From Rhizobiaceae bacterium (GTDB lineage Bacteria > Pseudomonadota > Alphaproteobacteria > Rhizobiales > Rhizobiaceae), in contig JARGOX010000021.1 in assembly GCA_029233925.1 (NCBI GenBank), positions 44,423 to 108,422 on the forward strand: DNA of 64,000 nt, written 5' to 3'. The notes under the pieces are model-generated. The model was not told the DNA's origin and searched no databases. It saw nothing but the letters and a program-made list of their open reading frames with translations. Both the position numbers and the translations under genes were made by a program. Below, piece by piece: positions 48,476 through 57,064 of the stretch (positions are counted from its first letter, which is position 1; every line of letters begins with the position of its first letter).

Positions 48476-49305
48476 TGGCTCGCAAGCTTGGCCGCACGCT
48501 TTCCGATGACCTCGGGCGTTGGACGCTGATCACTCTGGCACTGATATTTGTACTCCTGCCTATCGTCTGGTTGGCAATCGCGTCGGTGAAAACACGCAAC
48601 GCCGCACTGGCCATTCCGCCGGAGTTCATTTTTACACCGGACTTTTCAGCCTATGCACGGATCATGTCCGGAGGGTTCCTTGGTGCCTTCCAAAACAGTT
48701 TGATCATTGCGCTTAGCAATGTGGTTCTGACACTCGTCCTCGGGGTGCCCGCAGCCTTTGCTCTGACCCGAATGCACGGCAAGGTTCAGGAAAACCTGTC
48801 TTTCTGGCTGCTGTCGATCAGAATGGCGCCACTCTTCGCGGTGATCCTTCCACTTTATGTGCTCTTCAAATCCATCGGACTGCTGGACACACCCATTGCC
48901 GTTTCGCTGGCACATCTGACATTGACGTTGCCGCTGGCGATCTGGATGCTGGTCACCTATTTCCGCAGCATACCGGTGGACCTGGACCATGCCGCTCGAC
49001 TGGATGGCGCCAACGCACTGCAGATACTCTGGCTGGTCATCATCCCGATCGCCAGGCCGATGCTGGCTTCAGTCGCCATCATTGTGTTCATCTTTTCCTG
49101 GAACGAGTTTCTGCTGGCGTTCATTCTGACCTCGCGCAACGCACAGACGGTGCCGGTTGCGGTTGCCTCGCTGGCTGGCACAATGTCCTTCGATTGGCCA
49201 TTGATCGCTGCCGTGTCGGTCGCATCAATGTTACCCGCACTGATTTTTGTCGGCTTTGCGCAACGCCACATCGTTTCCGGACTTGGATCAGGAGCGGTGA
49301 AATGA
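48475..49305 (+). CDS. ABC importer permease, MalG/UgpE type
   Basis: 276 aa with six membrane helices. The EAA loop is DHAARLDGANALQILWLVIIPIA near residues 165-187. It overlaps the preceding permease by one nucleotide and the following SDR gene by ATGA, tying the importer directly to the catabolic genes. Confidence 0.93.
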   Translation: MARKLGRTLSDDLGRWTLITLALIFVLLPIVWLAIASVKTRNAALAIPPEFIFTPDFSAYARIMSGGFLGAFQNSLIIALSNVVLTLVLGVPAAFALTRMHGKVQENLSFWLLSIRMAPLFAVILPLYVLFKSIGLLDTPIAVSLAHLTLTLPLAIWMLVTYFRSIPVDLDHAARLDGANALQILWLVIIPIARPMLASVAIIVFIFSWNEFLLAFILTSRNAQTVPVAVASLAGTMSFDWPLIAAVSVASMLPALIFVGFAQRHIVSGLGSGAVK

Positions 49306-50024
49306 GCCGCCATATTCTCATAACCGGCAGCGCAGGCGGCATCGGCTGTTCCATTGCCAGACGTTTCTTGCGTGAGGGCTGGATCGTGACCGGTATCGAT
49401 CGTGCCGAGGGGGTAATCGAACACGAGAATTACAGCCATGACACCCTCGATATCACCGATGAAAGCGCCATGAACTGCGCCTTTGGGCAAGCCACCTCGC
49501 GGGCGCAGTTGACCGCAGTCATTGCCAATGCTGCGGTCACCGACTTGGGCCACCATTGTGTGAGCGACCTCAACTACGCAACATGGCAGAACGTCTTGCG
49601 CGTCAATGTAGATGGTGCGTTTCTGACCGCCCGCGCCGCGGCACGCTCAATGGTGTCGGGCGGCAACATCATCTTCATCACCTCATCCCTGGCCTTTGCT
49701 GACAGTGCCATTGCAAATGATGCACCCTATAGCGCGTCGAAAGCGGCAGTTGAGATGTTGAAGCAAGTCCTGGCACTTGAACTGATCCCGTCGGGCATTA
49801 ACGTCAACACGCTATTCCCTTCCGCCAAGATTGCGACAGGATTTTTTTCTCACCTGCCCGCACATCAGCAGACAGATTTGGCGCCGGCTGACATACTCGA
49901 TGAAACAGCCTTGTTTCTTGCCGGGCTTGCCCCGGGCGCCTTGACGGGCGTCTCTCTGGACCAGGCGCGCTGGGACAGCGATCCTTCATATCGAAAGATG
50001 CTTGAGGAAGGAAAAATGACATGA
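49302..50024 (+). CDS. Short-chain dehydrogenase/reductase
   Basis: 240 aa. The cofactor motif is TGSAGGIG (about 8-15). NAAVTD stands in for NNAG, the catalytic Ser is in FITSSLAF, and YSASKAA gives Tyr and Lys. It probably oxidises the imported sugar or polyol, perhaps to a ketone or lactone. ATG 49302 overlaps the permease stop; the stop overlaps the creatininase-family gene (ATGA). The order suggests it acts early in the pathway. Confidence 0.92.
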   Translation: MSRHILITGSAGGIGCSIARRFLREGWIVTGIDRAEGVIEHENYSHDTLDITDESAMNCAFGQATSRAQLTAVIANAAVTDLGHHCVSDLNYATWQNVLRVNVDGAFLTARAAARSMVSGGNIIFITSSLAFADSAIANDAPYSASKAAVEMLKQVLALELIPSGINVNTLFPSAKIATGFFSHLPAHQQTDLAPADILDETALFLAGLAPGALTGVSLDQARWDSDPSYRKMLEEGKMT

Positions 50025-50779
50025 GTGAAAATTCCTGGCTGGACGCGGGGCGTGCGACGTTGCCGGAAATCAAGGATTTCGTGGCGCGGCATCCTTTTGC
50101 CATTCTGCCGGTTGGATCGACCGAACAGCATGGCCCTCACCTACCCATCAATACCGACACATTGCTTGCCGAAGCCATTGCACTTGAAACAGCCCGGCGC
50201 AGCACCGGCCTTGTACTTCCCGCGCTGCCCCTCGGCTATGCCTGGGTCTGGAAGGATGTGCCGGCCAGTCTGACGCTCAGCTTCGATACATACATGCGGG
50301 TGATCCGCGATACGGTGGAGAGCCTGTCAAGCTGGGGGGTGAAGGCTGTCTATATCATGTCCGGACACGGATCGAACCCTCAGCCCATCAAACACGCGCT
50401 ACGCGAACTCATCCACGACAAAATCGACATCAAGGTGCTCTACGGAATGTATGCCGGCCTGAACACCATGAAGGCGGAAGCGGAGAGCGACAGCTGGCAT
50501 GGCGACCTACATGCCGACGAGATCGAAACCTCCCTCATGCTTGCAATCGCTCCCGATCTGGTACGCATGGACCTTGCCAAGGCCGATTATCCGCCAGCAC
50601 CCAGTGATTATGGCCAATCGGAACTCTCGATGGGGCATTTGATGCGGTCCGGTGTTTTTGGCGACCCAACCAAGGCAAGCGCCGAAAAAGGCCATCGGTG
50701 GTTCGATATTGCAGCAACTGAGTCCGCGACGCTCTGGAACGATTACCTTTCCCGCCACGACTTGCTAACAGGAGACTAA
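50021..50779 (+). CDS. Creatininase-family amidohydrolase
   Basis: 252 aa. The metal-site motifs are GSTEQHGPHLPINTDT (Glu, His and Asp ligands), SGHGSNPQ (His) and LHADEIETS (Glu). The family includes creatininase, MftE-type peptidases, ArfB and enzymes that open cyclic diketones such as 3-dehydro-scyllo-inosose, so activity on a lactam or on a ring diketone is possible. It is translationally coupled to the SDR before it, which may supply its keto substrate. No other creatinine-pathway gene is near, so true creatininase is unlikely. Confidence 0.88.
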   Translation: MSENSWLDAGRATLPEIKDFVARHPFAILPVGSTEQHGPHLPINTDTLLAEAIALETARRSTGLVLPALPLGYAWVWKDVPASLTLSFDTYMRVIRDTVESLSSWGVKAVYIMSGHGSNPQPIKHALRELIHDKIDIKVLYGMYAGLNTMKAEAESDSWHGDLHADEIETSLMLAIAPDLVRMDLAKADYPPAPSDYGQSELSMGHLMRSGVFGDPTKASAEKGHRWFDIAATESATLWNDYLSRHDLLTGD

Positions 50780-50780
50780 A

Positions 50781-51707
50781 ATGTCCGAGATTATGACTAT
50801 GCGCGGACCGATTGCAGCCGACCAACTTGGGGTGACGGATTATCACGAACACCTTTACGTCGAGCCGGCCGGATGGCTGCACAAACTTGACCCCGACTTT
50901 GCCCTGAACTCCGTGACGAAATCAGGTGAAGAACTGAGGCGGTTTTCGCAGGCTGGCGGACGCACGATTTGTGAGCTTACTGCTGTTGATTTCGGCCGGA
51001 ACATCAACAACATAAAAGCCGTTGCCGACCTTGTTCCGGAGGTCAACGTGATCGTGACTGCCGGTTATAACCGGCCCTATTACATGGGACATTGGATCTC
51101 ATCCGTCTCGGAAGCCGACATGATCCGCGATACTGTCCGCGACCTGACTGTGGGGATCGATGGCACCGATGTGAAAGCGGGAATTATCAAGTGTGGAACC
51201 GAGTACAACAACTTCAACGAAAAGGGTCAAAAACTTGTCCGTGTTGCAGCCGCTGCCTATCGTGAGACCGGACGCCCGGTCATCACCCATACAACCGCCG
51301 GCACGATGGGCTACCAGCAGTCGGAGCTCCTCCTGGAAAAAGGTGTCGATGCGCATCGGATAACGCTCAGCCACATGGACCGCAACCTGGATTTTCATGA
51401 GCATTTGAGGGTTACAAAACTCGGCGTCTATATTGGGTTTGACAGCTTCGGAAAGGCCAAATATGGGCCGGAAACCGACCGTTTAAACCTGCTTCGCAAG
51501 TTGATCGATGCAGGTGCAGGCAATCGTATCCTGATTGGCAATGACCTGGGACGTCCTAGCTATTGGAACGCCTATGGCGGTGGACCAGGACTTGATTTCC
51601 TGTGGACCGAGATCAAATCACGCATGTTGGAAAACGGTTTTACCGAAACCGAATGGAACATGCTGGCAATTGACAACCCGCGTCGTTTCTTTGCGGGCGA
51701 AGTCTAG
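50781..51707 (+). CDS. Phosphotriesterase-like lactonase/hydrolase
   Basis: 308 aa TIM-barrel metalloenzyme. The binuclear site is visible as HEH (H22, H24), the bridging Lys in GIIKCG, His in VITHTT and LSHMDRN, and Asp in GNDLGR. Most bacterial members next to sugar genes are lactonases. Here it could open the lactone made by the SDR or act on a product of the creatininase-family enzyme. AGGAG lies upstream. It starts one nucleotide after the preceding gene. Confidence 0.9.
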   Translation: MSEIMTMRGPIAADQLGVTDYHEHLYVEPAGWLHKLDPDFALNSVTKSGEELRRFSQAGGRTICELTAVDFGRNINNIKAVADLVPEVNVIVTAGYNRPYYMGHWISSVSEADMIRDTVRDLTVGIDGTDVKAGIIKCGTEYNNFNEKGQKLVRVAAAAYRETGRPVITHTTAGTMGYQQSELLLEKGVDAHRITLSHMDRNLDFHEHLRVTKLGVYIGFDSFGKAKYGPETDRLNLLRKLIDAGAGNRILIGNDLGRPSYWNAYGGGPGLDFLWTEIKSRMLENGFTETEWNMLAIDNPRRFFAGEV

Positions 51708-51711
51708 GTAC

Positions 51712-53208
51712 ATGCAAGCAAGCATTGGGATAGATATCGGCACGTCCGCGGTCAAGGTCGTCGCCCTTGGTCGCGACGGCTATGGGGTACTGGCTGAGAC
51801 AACACGTGCCTACCCAATGGCCACCCCCCGGCCCGGCTGGGTTGAACAATCACCTGAGGATTGGTGGCGCGCCACATGCGAAGCGCTTGCCGAACTGTAT
51901 CAGGCGGTGCCCGGTATCGAGATTGTCGCAGTGGGTCTTTCAGGTCAGGTCAACGGGCTGGTGCTCCTTGACAAACAGGACAGGCTACTTGGCAACGCCA
52001 TCATCTGGCTGGATGCCCGTGCCGAGGCGCAGGCCGAGCGACTCAAAAAACAACACGGAGACATTCTGACCGGCCAGGCAGCAACAGACATCAATGCGAT
52101 CTCGGTGCTCGCCAAACTTGCCTGGCTCTCAGACAACGAGCCGGAAAATTTGCGGAAAGCGGGCTGCCTGCTGTTCGTCAAGGATTATATCCTCTGGCGA
52201 CTGACCGGGCAAAAATGCACTGATGCTTCCGAAGTCACATCCGCAGGCATGCTCGACATCAAAACCAACAATTGGCTGGACGGCGTTGCCGCGATGGCCG
52301 GCTTCGACCCGGCGCTATTGCCACCGATCCGACCATCAACGCGCATAGTCGGTGCAATCACCGACTTAGCCGCACGCGAAACGGGCCTGCCTTTGGACAC
52401 ACCCGTCGTCCCCGGAGCGGGAGACGTCGCCGCACTCGCAGTTGGCTGCGGCGCTACAACGCCGGGTATTCTCGGGATCACGCTGGGCACCGCGGGCCAT
52501 GTAGTGCTCTCCGCGGGCTCCGCCAAGCCGTTCATCACCGGGCAAGGCCTGTGGAGGGTTGCCCATGCCATCCCTTCACAAGCTGTCTGGCTTGGCCTTG
52601 TCATGAGTGGCGGGCTGAGCCTGACCTGGTTGCACCGCACTATGACTGGCGCGGGATCAAACCTGGATTTTGAAAACTTCGCAGCGCTTGCTCAGGAGAG
52701 CGAGCCAGGCAGCGCTGGCATCAGTTTTGTTCCCTTCCTTGAGGGTTCGGCCACCCCCTACGCCCAACCGACGGCACGCGGCAGCTTTATTGGCCTGTCC
52801 TCGTCAACGCGAGCGTGTCACCTGGTGCAAGCTGTGATGGAAGGTGTTGCTTTCAATATCAGGCAATGCGTCGATATCTTTGACACGCTTGGCGCTGAGG
52901 TCGTTGAAATCCGTATGGCAGAGGGCGGTGCACGTGTCGATCGTTGGTGCCAAATCATGGCAGACGTGTTGCAGCGTCCGGTGACCCGGCTGGAATATCT
53001 CAATACGTCAAGCCTGGGCGCGGCACTCATGGCTGAGGCAGGCCTTTCGGGCAATGACATCGCAGAACTCAGTGCCAGTCTTCCCGGCGATGGCACCAGG
53101 TTTGAGCCTGCGCTCGGAAGTGCCACCGCCTATACACAGGCTTACAGCCGGTATCGCGACGGCGCCGAAGCAGAAATCAGGCGAGTGTCAACCGCGTTGC
53201 GCCGCTGA
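51712..53208 (+). CDS. FGGY-family sugar kinase, xylulokinase-like
   Basis: 498 aa. The N-terminal phosphate-binding loop is GIDIGTSAVKVV, the sugar-binding region GLSGQVNGLVLLD and IIWLDARAEAQ, and the ATP site GAGDVAALAVG and MAEGGARVDRWCQIMADVL. The form is nearest to xylulokinases, but substrate choice within FGGY proteins is broad. It would phosphorylate the open-chain sugar or sugar acid produced upstream, trapping it for central metabolism. ATG 51712 follows the lactonase stop by 4 nt. No aldolase or epimerase is in the cassette. Confidence 0.93.
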   Translation: MQASIGIDIGTSAVKVVALGRDGYGVLAETTRAYPMATPRPGWVEQSPEDWWRATCEALAELYQAVPGIEIVAVGLSGQVNGLVLLDKQDRLLGNAIIWLDARAEAQAERLKKQHGDILTGQAATDINAISVLAKLAWLSDNEPENLRKAGCLLFVKDYILWRLTGQKCTDASEVTSAGMLDIKTNNWLDGVAAMAGFDPALLPPIRPSTRIVGAITDLAARETGLPLDTPVVPGAGDVAALAVGCGATTPGILGITLGTAGHVVLSAGSAKPFITGQGLWRVAHAIPSQAVWLGLVMSGGLSLTWLHRTMTGAGSNLDFENFAALAQESEPGSAGISFVPFLEGSATPYAQPTARGSFIGLSSSTRACHLVQAVMEGVAFNIRQCVDIFDTLGAEVVEIRMAEGGARVDRWCQIMADVLQRPVTRLEYLNTSSLGAALMAEAGLSGNDIAELSASLPGDGTRFEPALGSATAYTQAYSRYRDGAEAEIRRVSTALRR

Positions 53209-53248
53209 GCCCTATTTCCCAGATTACACATTTGCAAGAGAGACAAGA

Positions 53249-53596
53249 ATGGACATTACCAGAATCGAAGATCGCCCACGTATGAGCAACGCTGTCGTCC
53301 ATAAAGGGGTGGCCTATCTGTCAGGCGTGGTGGGCAGAAAAGGCGAGAGCGCCGGAGAACAGATGCAGGACGCATTGGCGGAAATCGACCGCATCCTGGC
53401 GCTGGTCGGCACCTGTCGCTCCAACCTGCTCAATGCAACCATATGGCTTGCAGACATTGCCGACTACGATGCGATGAACGCTGTTTGGGATGAATGGGTC
53501 GACAAGGACAACCCGCCGGCAAGGGCAACAGGACAGGTCCCTCTGGCGCGTGACAAATATCGCGTGGAAGTTATCGTCACGGCAGCTGTGCCGTGA
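53249..53596 (+). CDS. RidA-family protein
   Basis: 115 aa. The RidA/YjgF fold is indicated by AVVHKGVAYLSGVVG, QMQDALAEIDRILALVG, NATIWLADIADYDAMNAVWDEWV and the end KYRVEVIVTAAVP with the expected Glu near the C-terminus. An Arg in the ARATGQVPLA stretch corresponds to the substrate-binding Arg of true RidA. It may hydrolyse an enamine or imine intermediate, hinting at nitrogen in the substrate, or detoxify a by-product. It is the last gene of the operon, followed by a terminator. Confidence 0.9.
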   Translation: MDITRIEDRPRMSNAVVHKGVAYLSGVVGRKGESAGEQMQDALAEIDRILALVGTCRSNLLNATIWLADIADYDAMNAVWDEWVDKDNPPARATGQVPLARDKYRVEVIVTAAVP

Positions 53597-53711
53597 TCGG
53601 GAGGCGCTGGTCACTGACTGCGCCCTTGCGACCCTTTCAGGAACGGAATTTTGGGTAAAGCCACACCAAGTAAACGCGGAAGATGTTTACGATGGTATAG
53701 GGAAAGGCGCT

Positions 53712-53732
53712 GCGCCAGGAAAGGCGCTTTTT
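53712..53732 (+). terminator. Rho-independent terminator at the end of the catabolic operon
   Basis: GCGCC (53712-53716) and GGCGC (53723-53727) form a stem around AGGAAA and are followed by TTTTT (53728-53732). It lies 115 nt after the RidA gene and just before the dusA stop on the other strand. Confidence 0.8.
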
Positions 53733-53743
53733 CATACGCTCTG

Positions 53744-54736
53744 TCAGGCAACCATGGCCGGTTCCAACTGCACGGCATCAAAGGCCTCTTTGATGACCTG
53801 CGGCCCGGCATCAGGCTGGCTGGCGCCACTCGAAAGGATTTGCCGGAAACGCCGTGCACCGGGCAATCCGTGAAACAGACCGACCATATGCCGGGTGACA
53901 TGGATCAGCCTGCCACCCGACGCAATGTGTCTTTGTGCATGATCCATCATCGCGTCACACACGCCATTCCAGTCCATGGCTGAAGCCGCCTCCCTGTAGA
54001 CCAAATGATCCACGTCCACCAGCAATCCCGTATTGTGATAGGCCGCGCGCCCCAGCATCACACCATCCACATGGGGCAACAGTTCAAGCGCCTGATTCAA
54101 AGTCTCAATACCGCCATTGATCCCTATGAATTGACCCGCGAATTTCTGTTTCAGCCGAAACACACGATCATGATCCAATGGTGGCACATCGCGGTTCTCC
54201 TTGGGGCTGAGACCCTGCAGCCAGGCCTTGCGGGCATGCACCCAGAGGGCATCTGCTCCGGCGTTAAAGACGCAGGTTGCCATGGCATCAAGAGCCAGTT
54301 CCGGATCCTGATCATCGACCCCGAGACGACATTTCACTGTCACCGGAATATCGACAGCGGCTTTCATCGACTCAACGCAGGTGGCGACAAGTCCCGGTTC
54401 CTGCATCAGACAGGCGCCAAACCGGCCTGATTTCACCCGGTCAGAGGGACATCCGACATTCATGTTCACTTCGTCATAGCCCATCTGAGCAGCGATGCGC
54501 GCAGCCTCGGCCATTTTCAAAGGATCAGAACCGCCCAATTGCAGCGCTACGGGATGTTCCGCCGGGTCAAACCCGATCAACCGCTCGCGGTCCCCATGAA
54601 TGACCGCATCGGCAACCACCATCTCCGTGTAAAGCAGCGCGTGCTGCGTCAACAAGCGGTGCAGATACCGGCAATGGCGATCCGTCCAGTCCATCATGGG
54701 GGCGACGGCGAATTTGTGAGCGTCAGATAAAGTCAT
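53744..54736 (-). CDS. dusA: tRNA-dihydrouridine synthase DusA
   Basis: 330 aa FMN enzyme reducing uridines 20/20a in tRNA D-loops. Seen motifs are APMMDWTDRHCRYLHRLL, the substrate loop NVGCPSDRVKSGRFGACLM with the catalytic Cys, VKCRLGVDD, HARKAWLQGLSPKENR and INGGI. The length is normal. Its last 38 codons recur as a remnant at 43722-43838 and more weakly at 42248-42310, all in the same orientation. This suggests the 3' end served as an insertion site and that the present terminus may have been brought by the latest insertion. Confidence 0.96.
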   Translation of the reverse strand: MTLSDAHKFAVAPMMDWTDRHCRYLHRLLTQHALLYTEMVVADAVIHGDRERLIGFDPAEHPVALQLGGSDPLKMAEAARIAAQMGYDEVNMNVGCPSDRVKSGRFGACLMQEPGLVATCVESMKAAVDIPVTVKCRLGVDDQDPELALDAMATCVFNAGADALWVHARKAWLQGLSPKENRDVPPLDHDRVFRLKQKFAGQFIGINGGIETLNQALELLPHVDGVMLGRAAYHNTGLLVDVDHLVYREAASAMDWNGVCDAMMDHAQRHIASGGRLIHVTRHMVGLFHGLPGARRFRQILSSGASQPDAGPQVIKEAFDAVQLEPAMVA

Positions 54737-54963
54737 TATTCAGAGGGCGATAGAGGTTGCAGGGGCTGTTTTGTGTGAATTGAATCAAGTTGCCCCGCCC
54801 TATATCATGGTTTCTGGAGTTGTGCACATGAGGGCGATTGCTCTATTCTCTGAGCCATGCACCATTCAGCGCCAACACCATGGCGATATGTACGGCGGCC
54901 AAACGGACTTCGCTGTTCATCGTTCTTCCGTTGATGAGCAGCGTTATATACTGCTCAACTGAG

Positions 54964-55698
54964 CTATCGTCCGCCAGCTACCTTGACAACCGCTCCGGTG
55001 GTAAATGACGCACCCTCTGAGCAAAGGAACATCACGACCGTCGCAACTTCTTGTGGCTCAGCCATACGTTTGAGAGACGTTGATTCCACGAATATTTTTG
55101 TTTGCTGGGGACTGGTTATGCCTGTGTTGATAGGACCTGGCGCAACGGCGTTAACACGGATGCCATCCTGTCCCAACTCGCGGGACAGACCGATCGTCAT
55201 GGCGTTAATGCCGCCCTTTGAGGCTGCGTACCAGACCGAACCGGGGCTGCCGGATTCATAGGCCGTCGACGAGATCATTACAATTGAACCGCCAGCGCCA
55301 CCGTGTTTAGTGGACATTCGTTTGATCGCTTCACGACTATACGTCATCGCCGCAACGGTGTTGACCATCATAACCTGCGTGAAGTTTTCGGTGCTGGACT
55401 CATCCAGCCTTGATCGCGCGCCTGTAATCCCGGCGTTATAGACAAGCGCATCAAGCCTCCCAAATGTTTCTTCAAGCTCTTTAAATGCACGGATCGTGTC
55501 ATCGTCGACGGCAGCGTCCGCCTTTATGGCCAGCGCCTTTTTGCCTTTTGCTTCAATCTCCCCGGCGACTTTCTGCGCCGCGGCATCGGAGCTCTTGTAG
55601 GTAAATGCAACGTCATAGCCCAAGTCGGCTGCGTGGCGGCAAATGGCGGCACCAATACCCCGGCTACCGCCAGTAACGAGAATGACTTTGTTGGACAT
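54964..55698 (-). CDS. Short-chain dehydrogenase/reductase, FabG-like
   Basis: 244 aa. The cofactor motif is TGGSRGIG, then NAGITG, the catalytic Ser in MISSTAYES, and YAASKGG with Tyr and Lys. The C-terminal NAVAPGPINTG is typical. It resembles YgfF/glucose-dehydrogenase-like NADP enzymes. ATG 55698 has GGAG upstream. It is the last gene of the leftward importer operon, so it likely oxidises or reduces the imported compound. A GAGCAG/CTGCTC stem (54936-54956) follows without a T run. Confidence 0.92.
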   Translation of the reverse strand: MSNKVILVTGGSRGIGAAICRHAADLGYDVAFTYKSSDAAAQKVAGEIEAKGKKALAIKADAAVDDDTIRAFKELEETFGRLDALVYNAGITGARSRLDESSTENFTQVMMVNTVAAMTYSREAIKRMSTKHGGAGGSIVMISSTAYESGSPGSVWYAASKGGINAMTIGLSRELGQDGIRVNAVAPGPINTGITSPQQTKIFVESTSLKRMAEPQEVATVVMFLCSEGASFTTGAVVKVAGGR

Positions 55699-55723
55699 TT
55701 GAGTGCTCCGAATGAATAATATG

Positions 55724-56365
55724 TCAGCGAATTTTGCCGGCAAGAGCTGGTGTCTCGTCAACAAACGGGTGGTCTCGTAATGCAGGCCGGGCAATGAATT
55801 TCTCATGCCAGCGCCCCAGTTTTGACCGCGAGATGCGCCAGTCGATGTCCTTGAAACGAAAGTCGAGGTAATCCAATGCCACGGCTACCGACAACGTTCC
55901 CAAGGTGCATCCCTCCGACTCCAAAGCGGCAACATCGGCATCTAGGTAATCAAGAACCGCTGTGATCTTTGCAGTGGCCGCAGTCATGACTTCCGGCCAT
56001 ATTCGTTCTTGCGGCTTGCCCTTTTCAACCAAGAGCAGGATCATGATATCAATCAGGCCGGTGCCAAGAGCATGGGTGTTCATCACCCTCAACAGAGCCT
56101 CCTGCTGCGATGGCCACATGTCCTTGCGCCCGGCTTGGCCTGCAAGAAAAACCCCAATCGTCAGAGAGTCCATCAGCACACGGCCATCATCGGTAAAAAG
56201 TGTAGGCACCCGACCGAGTGGATTTATCGCAGACACATCCGGCGTGAAGTTCGCCATATGAACTTTGCGAATGTCCAGTTCAATTTGATCTGACAGACCG
56301 GCTTCCGCAGCGAAAACGCGCACCTTGCGCACATAGGGTGACCGGTTGGTCCCAAGAAGGCGCAT
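55724..56365 (-). CDS. Glutathione S-transferase family protein
   Basis: 213 aa. The thioredoxin-like domain contains SPYVRKVRVFAAEAGL and NPLGRVPTLFTDDGRVLMDS (cis-Pro and the Asp-Ser glutathione contact). The helical C-terminal domain ends with DIDWRISRSKLGRWHEKFIARPA. It overlaps the LivF-like stop by one nucleotide (TGATG), so it belongs to the importer operon. It may take part in breakdown of the imported compound, for example cleavage of an ether or halogen bond. Confidence 0.91.
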   Translation of the reverse strand: MRLLGTNRSPYVRKVRVFAAEAGLSDQIELDIRKVHMANFTPDVSAINPLGRVPTLFTDDGRVLMDSLTIGVFLAGQAGRKDMWPSQQEALLRVMNTHALGTGLIDIMILLLVEKGKPQERIWPEVMTAATAKITAVLDYLDADVAALESEGCTLGTLSVAVALDYLDFRFKDIDWRISRSKLGRWHEKFIARPALRDHPFVDETPALAGKIR

Positions 56366-57063
56366 CAGAAGTAATTCCAGAGATCGATTTTTTCAGCTTC
56401 CTGTTTGGAGCCGTTAAACACCAAGCGCCCGCTGTTTATGATCATCACTTTGTCCGCAATTTTCAGTGCCGACACGATCTTGTGTTCAATAAGGATCGCG
56501 GGAACTCGGAGATGCTTGCAAACCTCGGAAATCTTCGAGAACAGATTTTCCACCAGATCCGGTTGGAGACCCACTGATGGCTCCTCAAGAAGCAGACACT
56601 TTGGCGAGCCCAAAAGAGCTATGCCCAGAGCGAGCATCTGCTGCTGGCCACCACTAAGCTCCCCCGCAATTGAACTGCGCCGTTCAGCCAAAACCGGAAG
56701 CAATTCATAAACATCAGGGGCTGAAATCATTTGCCTGCCGTTTTTACGATTGACGGCATCAACAACCTCGATGTTCTCACGCACACTCAGATCGGGAAAA
56801 ACACCGCGCCCTTCAGGCAGCAGCTTCATGCCGCGCTCCAGCCGCTGATCGACCGACATTTTTTCAATGTTCTCGCCGTTTAGAATGACCTCGCCCTCAA
56901 TCGTGTCGATGAGTCCGAGCACTGCCTTGAGCGTGGTTGATTTTCCGGCGCCATTATGTCCAAAAAAAGCAAGAATTTCGCCATCTTCCAAGGTGAAGGA
57001 CACTTTTTCAAGTACCGGCTTGCCGCCATATCCGGCAATCAGGTTTTTCGCGATTAACGGCAA
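56365..57063 (-). CDS. Branched-chain amino acid-type ABC ATPase, LivF-like
   Basis: 232 aa from TTG 57063, which has GAGG 9 nt upstream; GTG 57078 is an alternative inside the LivG-like gene. Walker A is GHNGAGKST, the signature LSGGQQQMLALGIALL, and Walker B CLLLEEPSVGLQPD. MKLLPEGRGVFPDLSVREN is the LivF-specific stretch. With the LivG-like ATPase it powers the HAAT-class importer. Confidence 0.92.
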   Translation of the reverse strand: MPLIAKNLIAGYGGKPVLEKVSFTLEDGEILAFFGHNGAGKSTTLKAVLGLIDTIEGEVILNGENIEKMSVDQRLERGMKLLPEGRGVFPDLSVRENIEVVDAVNRKNGRQMISAPDVYELLPVLAERRSSIAGELSGGQQQMLALGIALLGSPKCLLLEEPSVGLQPDLVENLFSKISEVCKHLRVPAILIEHKIVSALKIADKVMIINSGRLVFNGSKQEAEKIDLWNYF

Positions 57064-57064
57064 C

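Noticed and set aside
50021..50779. True creatinine degradation role for the creatininase-family gene
   Set aside because: No creatinase, sarcosine oxidase or hydantoinase genes are nearby; the neighbours are sugar-type transport and kinase genes.
42210..53743. Integrase, transposase or phage genes in the dusA-flanked region
   Set aside because: Every open frame was considered; none resembles a recombinase, so mobility rests only on the repeated dusA ends.
54936..54985. tRNA-like string (TAGCTCAGTTGAGC on the minus strand)
   Set aside because: The D-loop would be only 4 nt, there is no anticodon or T arm, and part of it is the last codons of the SDR gene.
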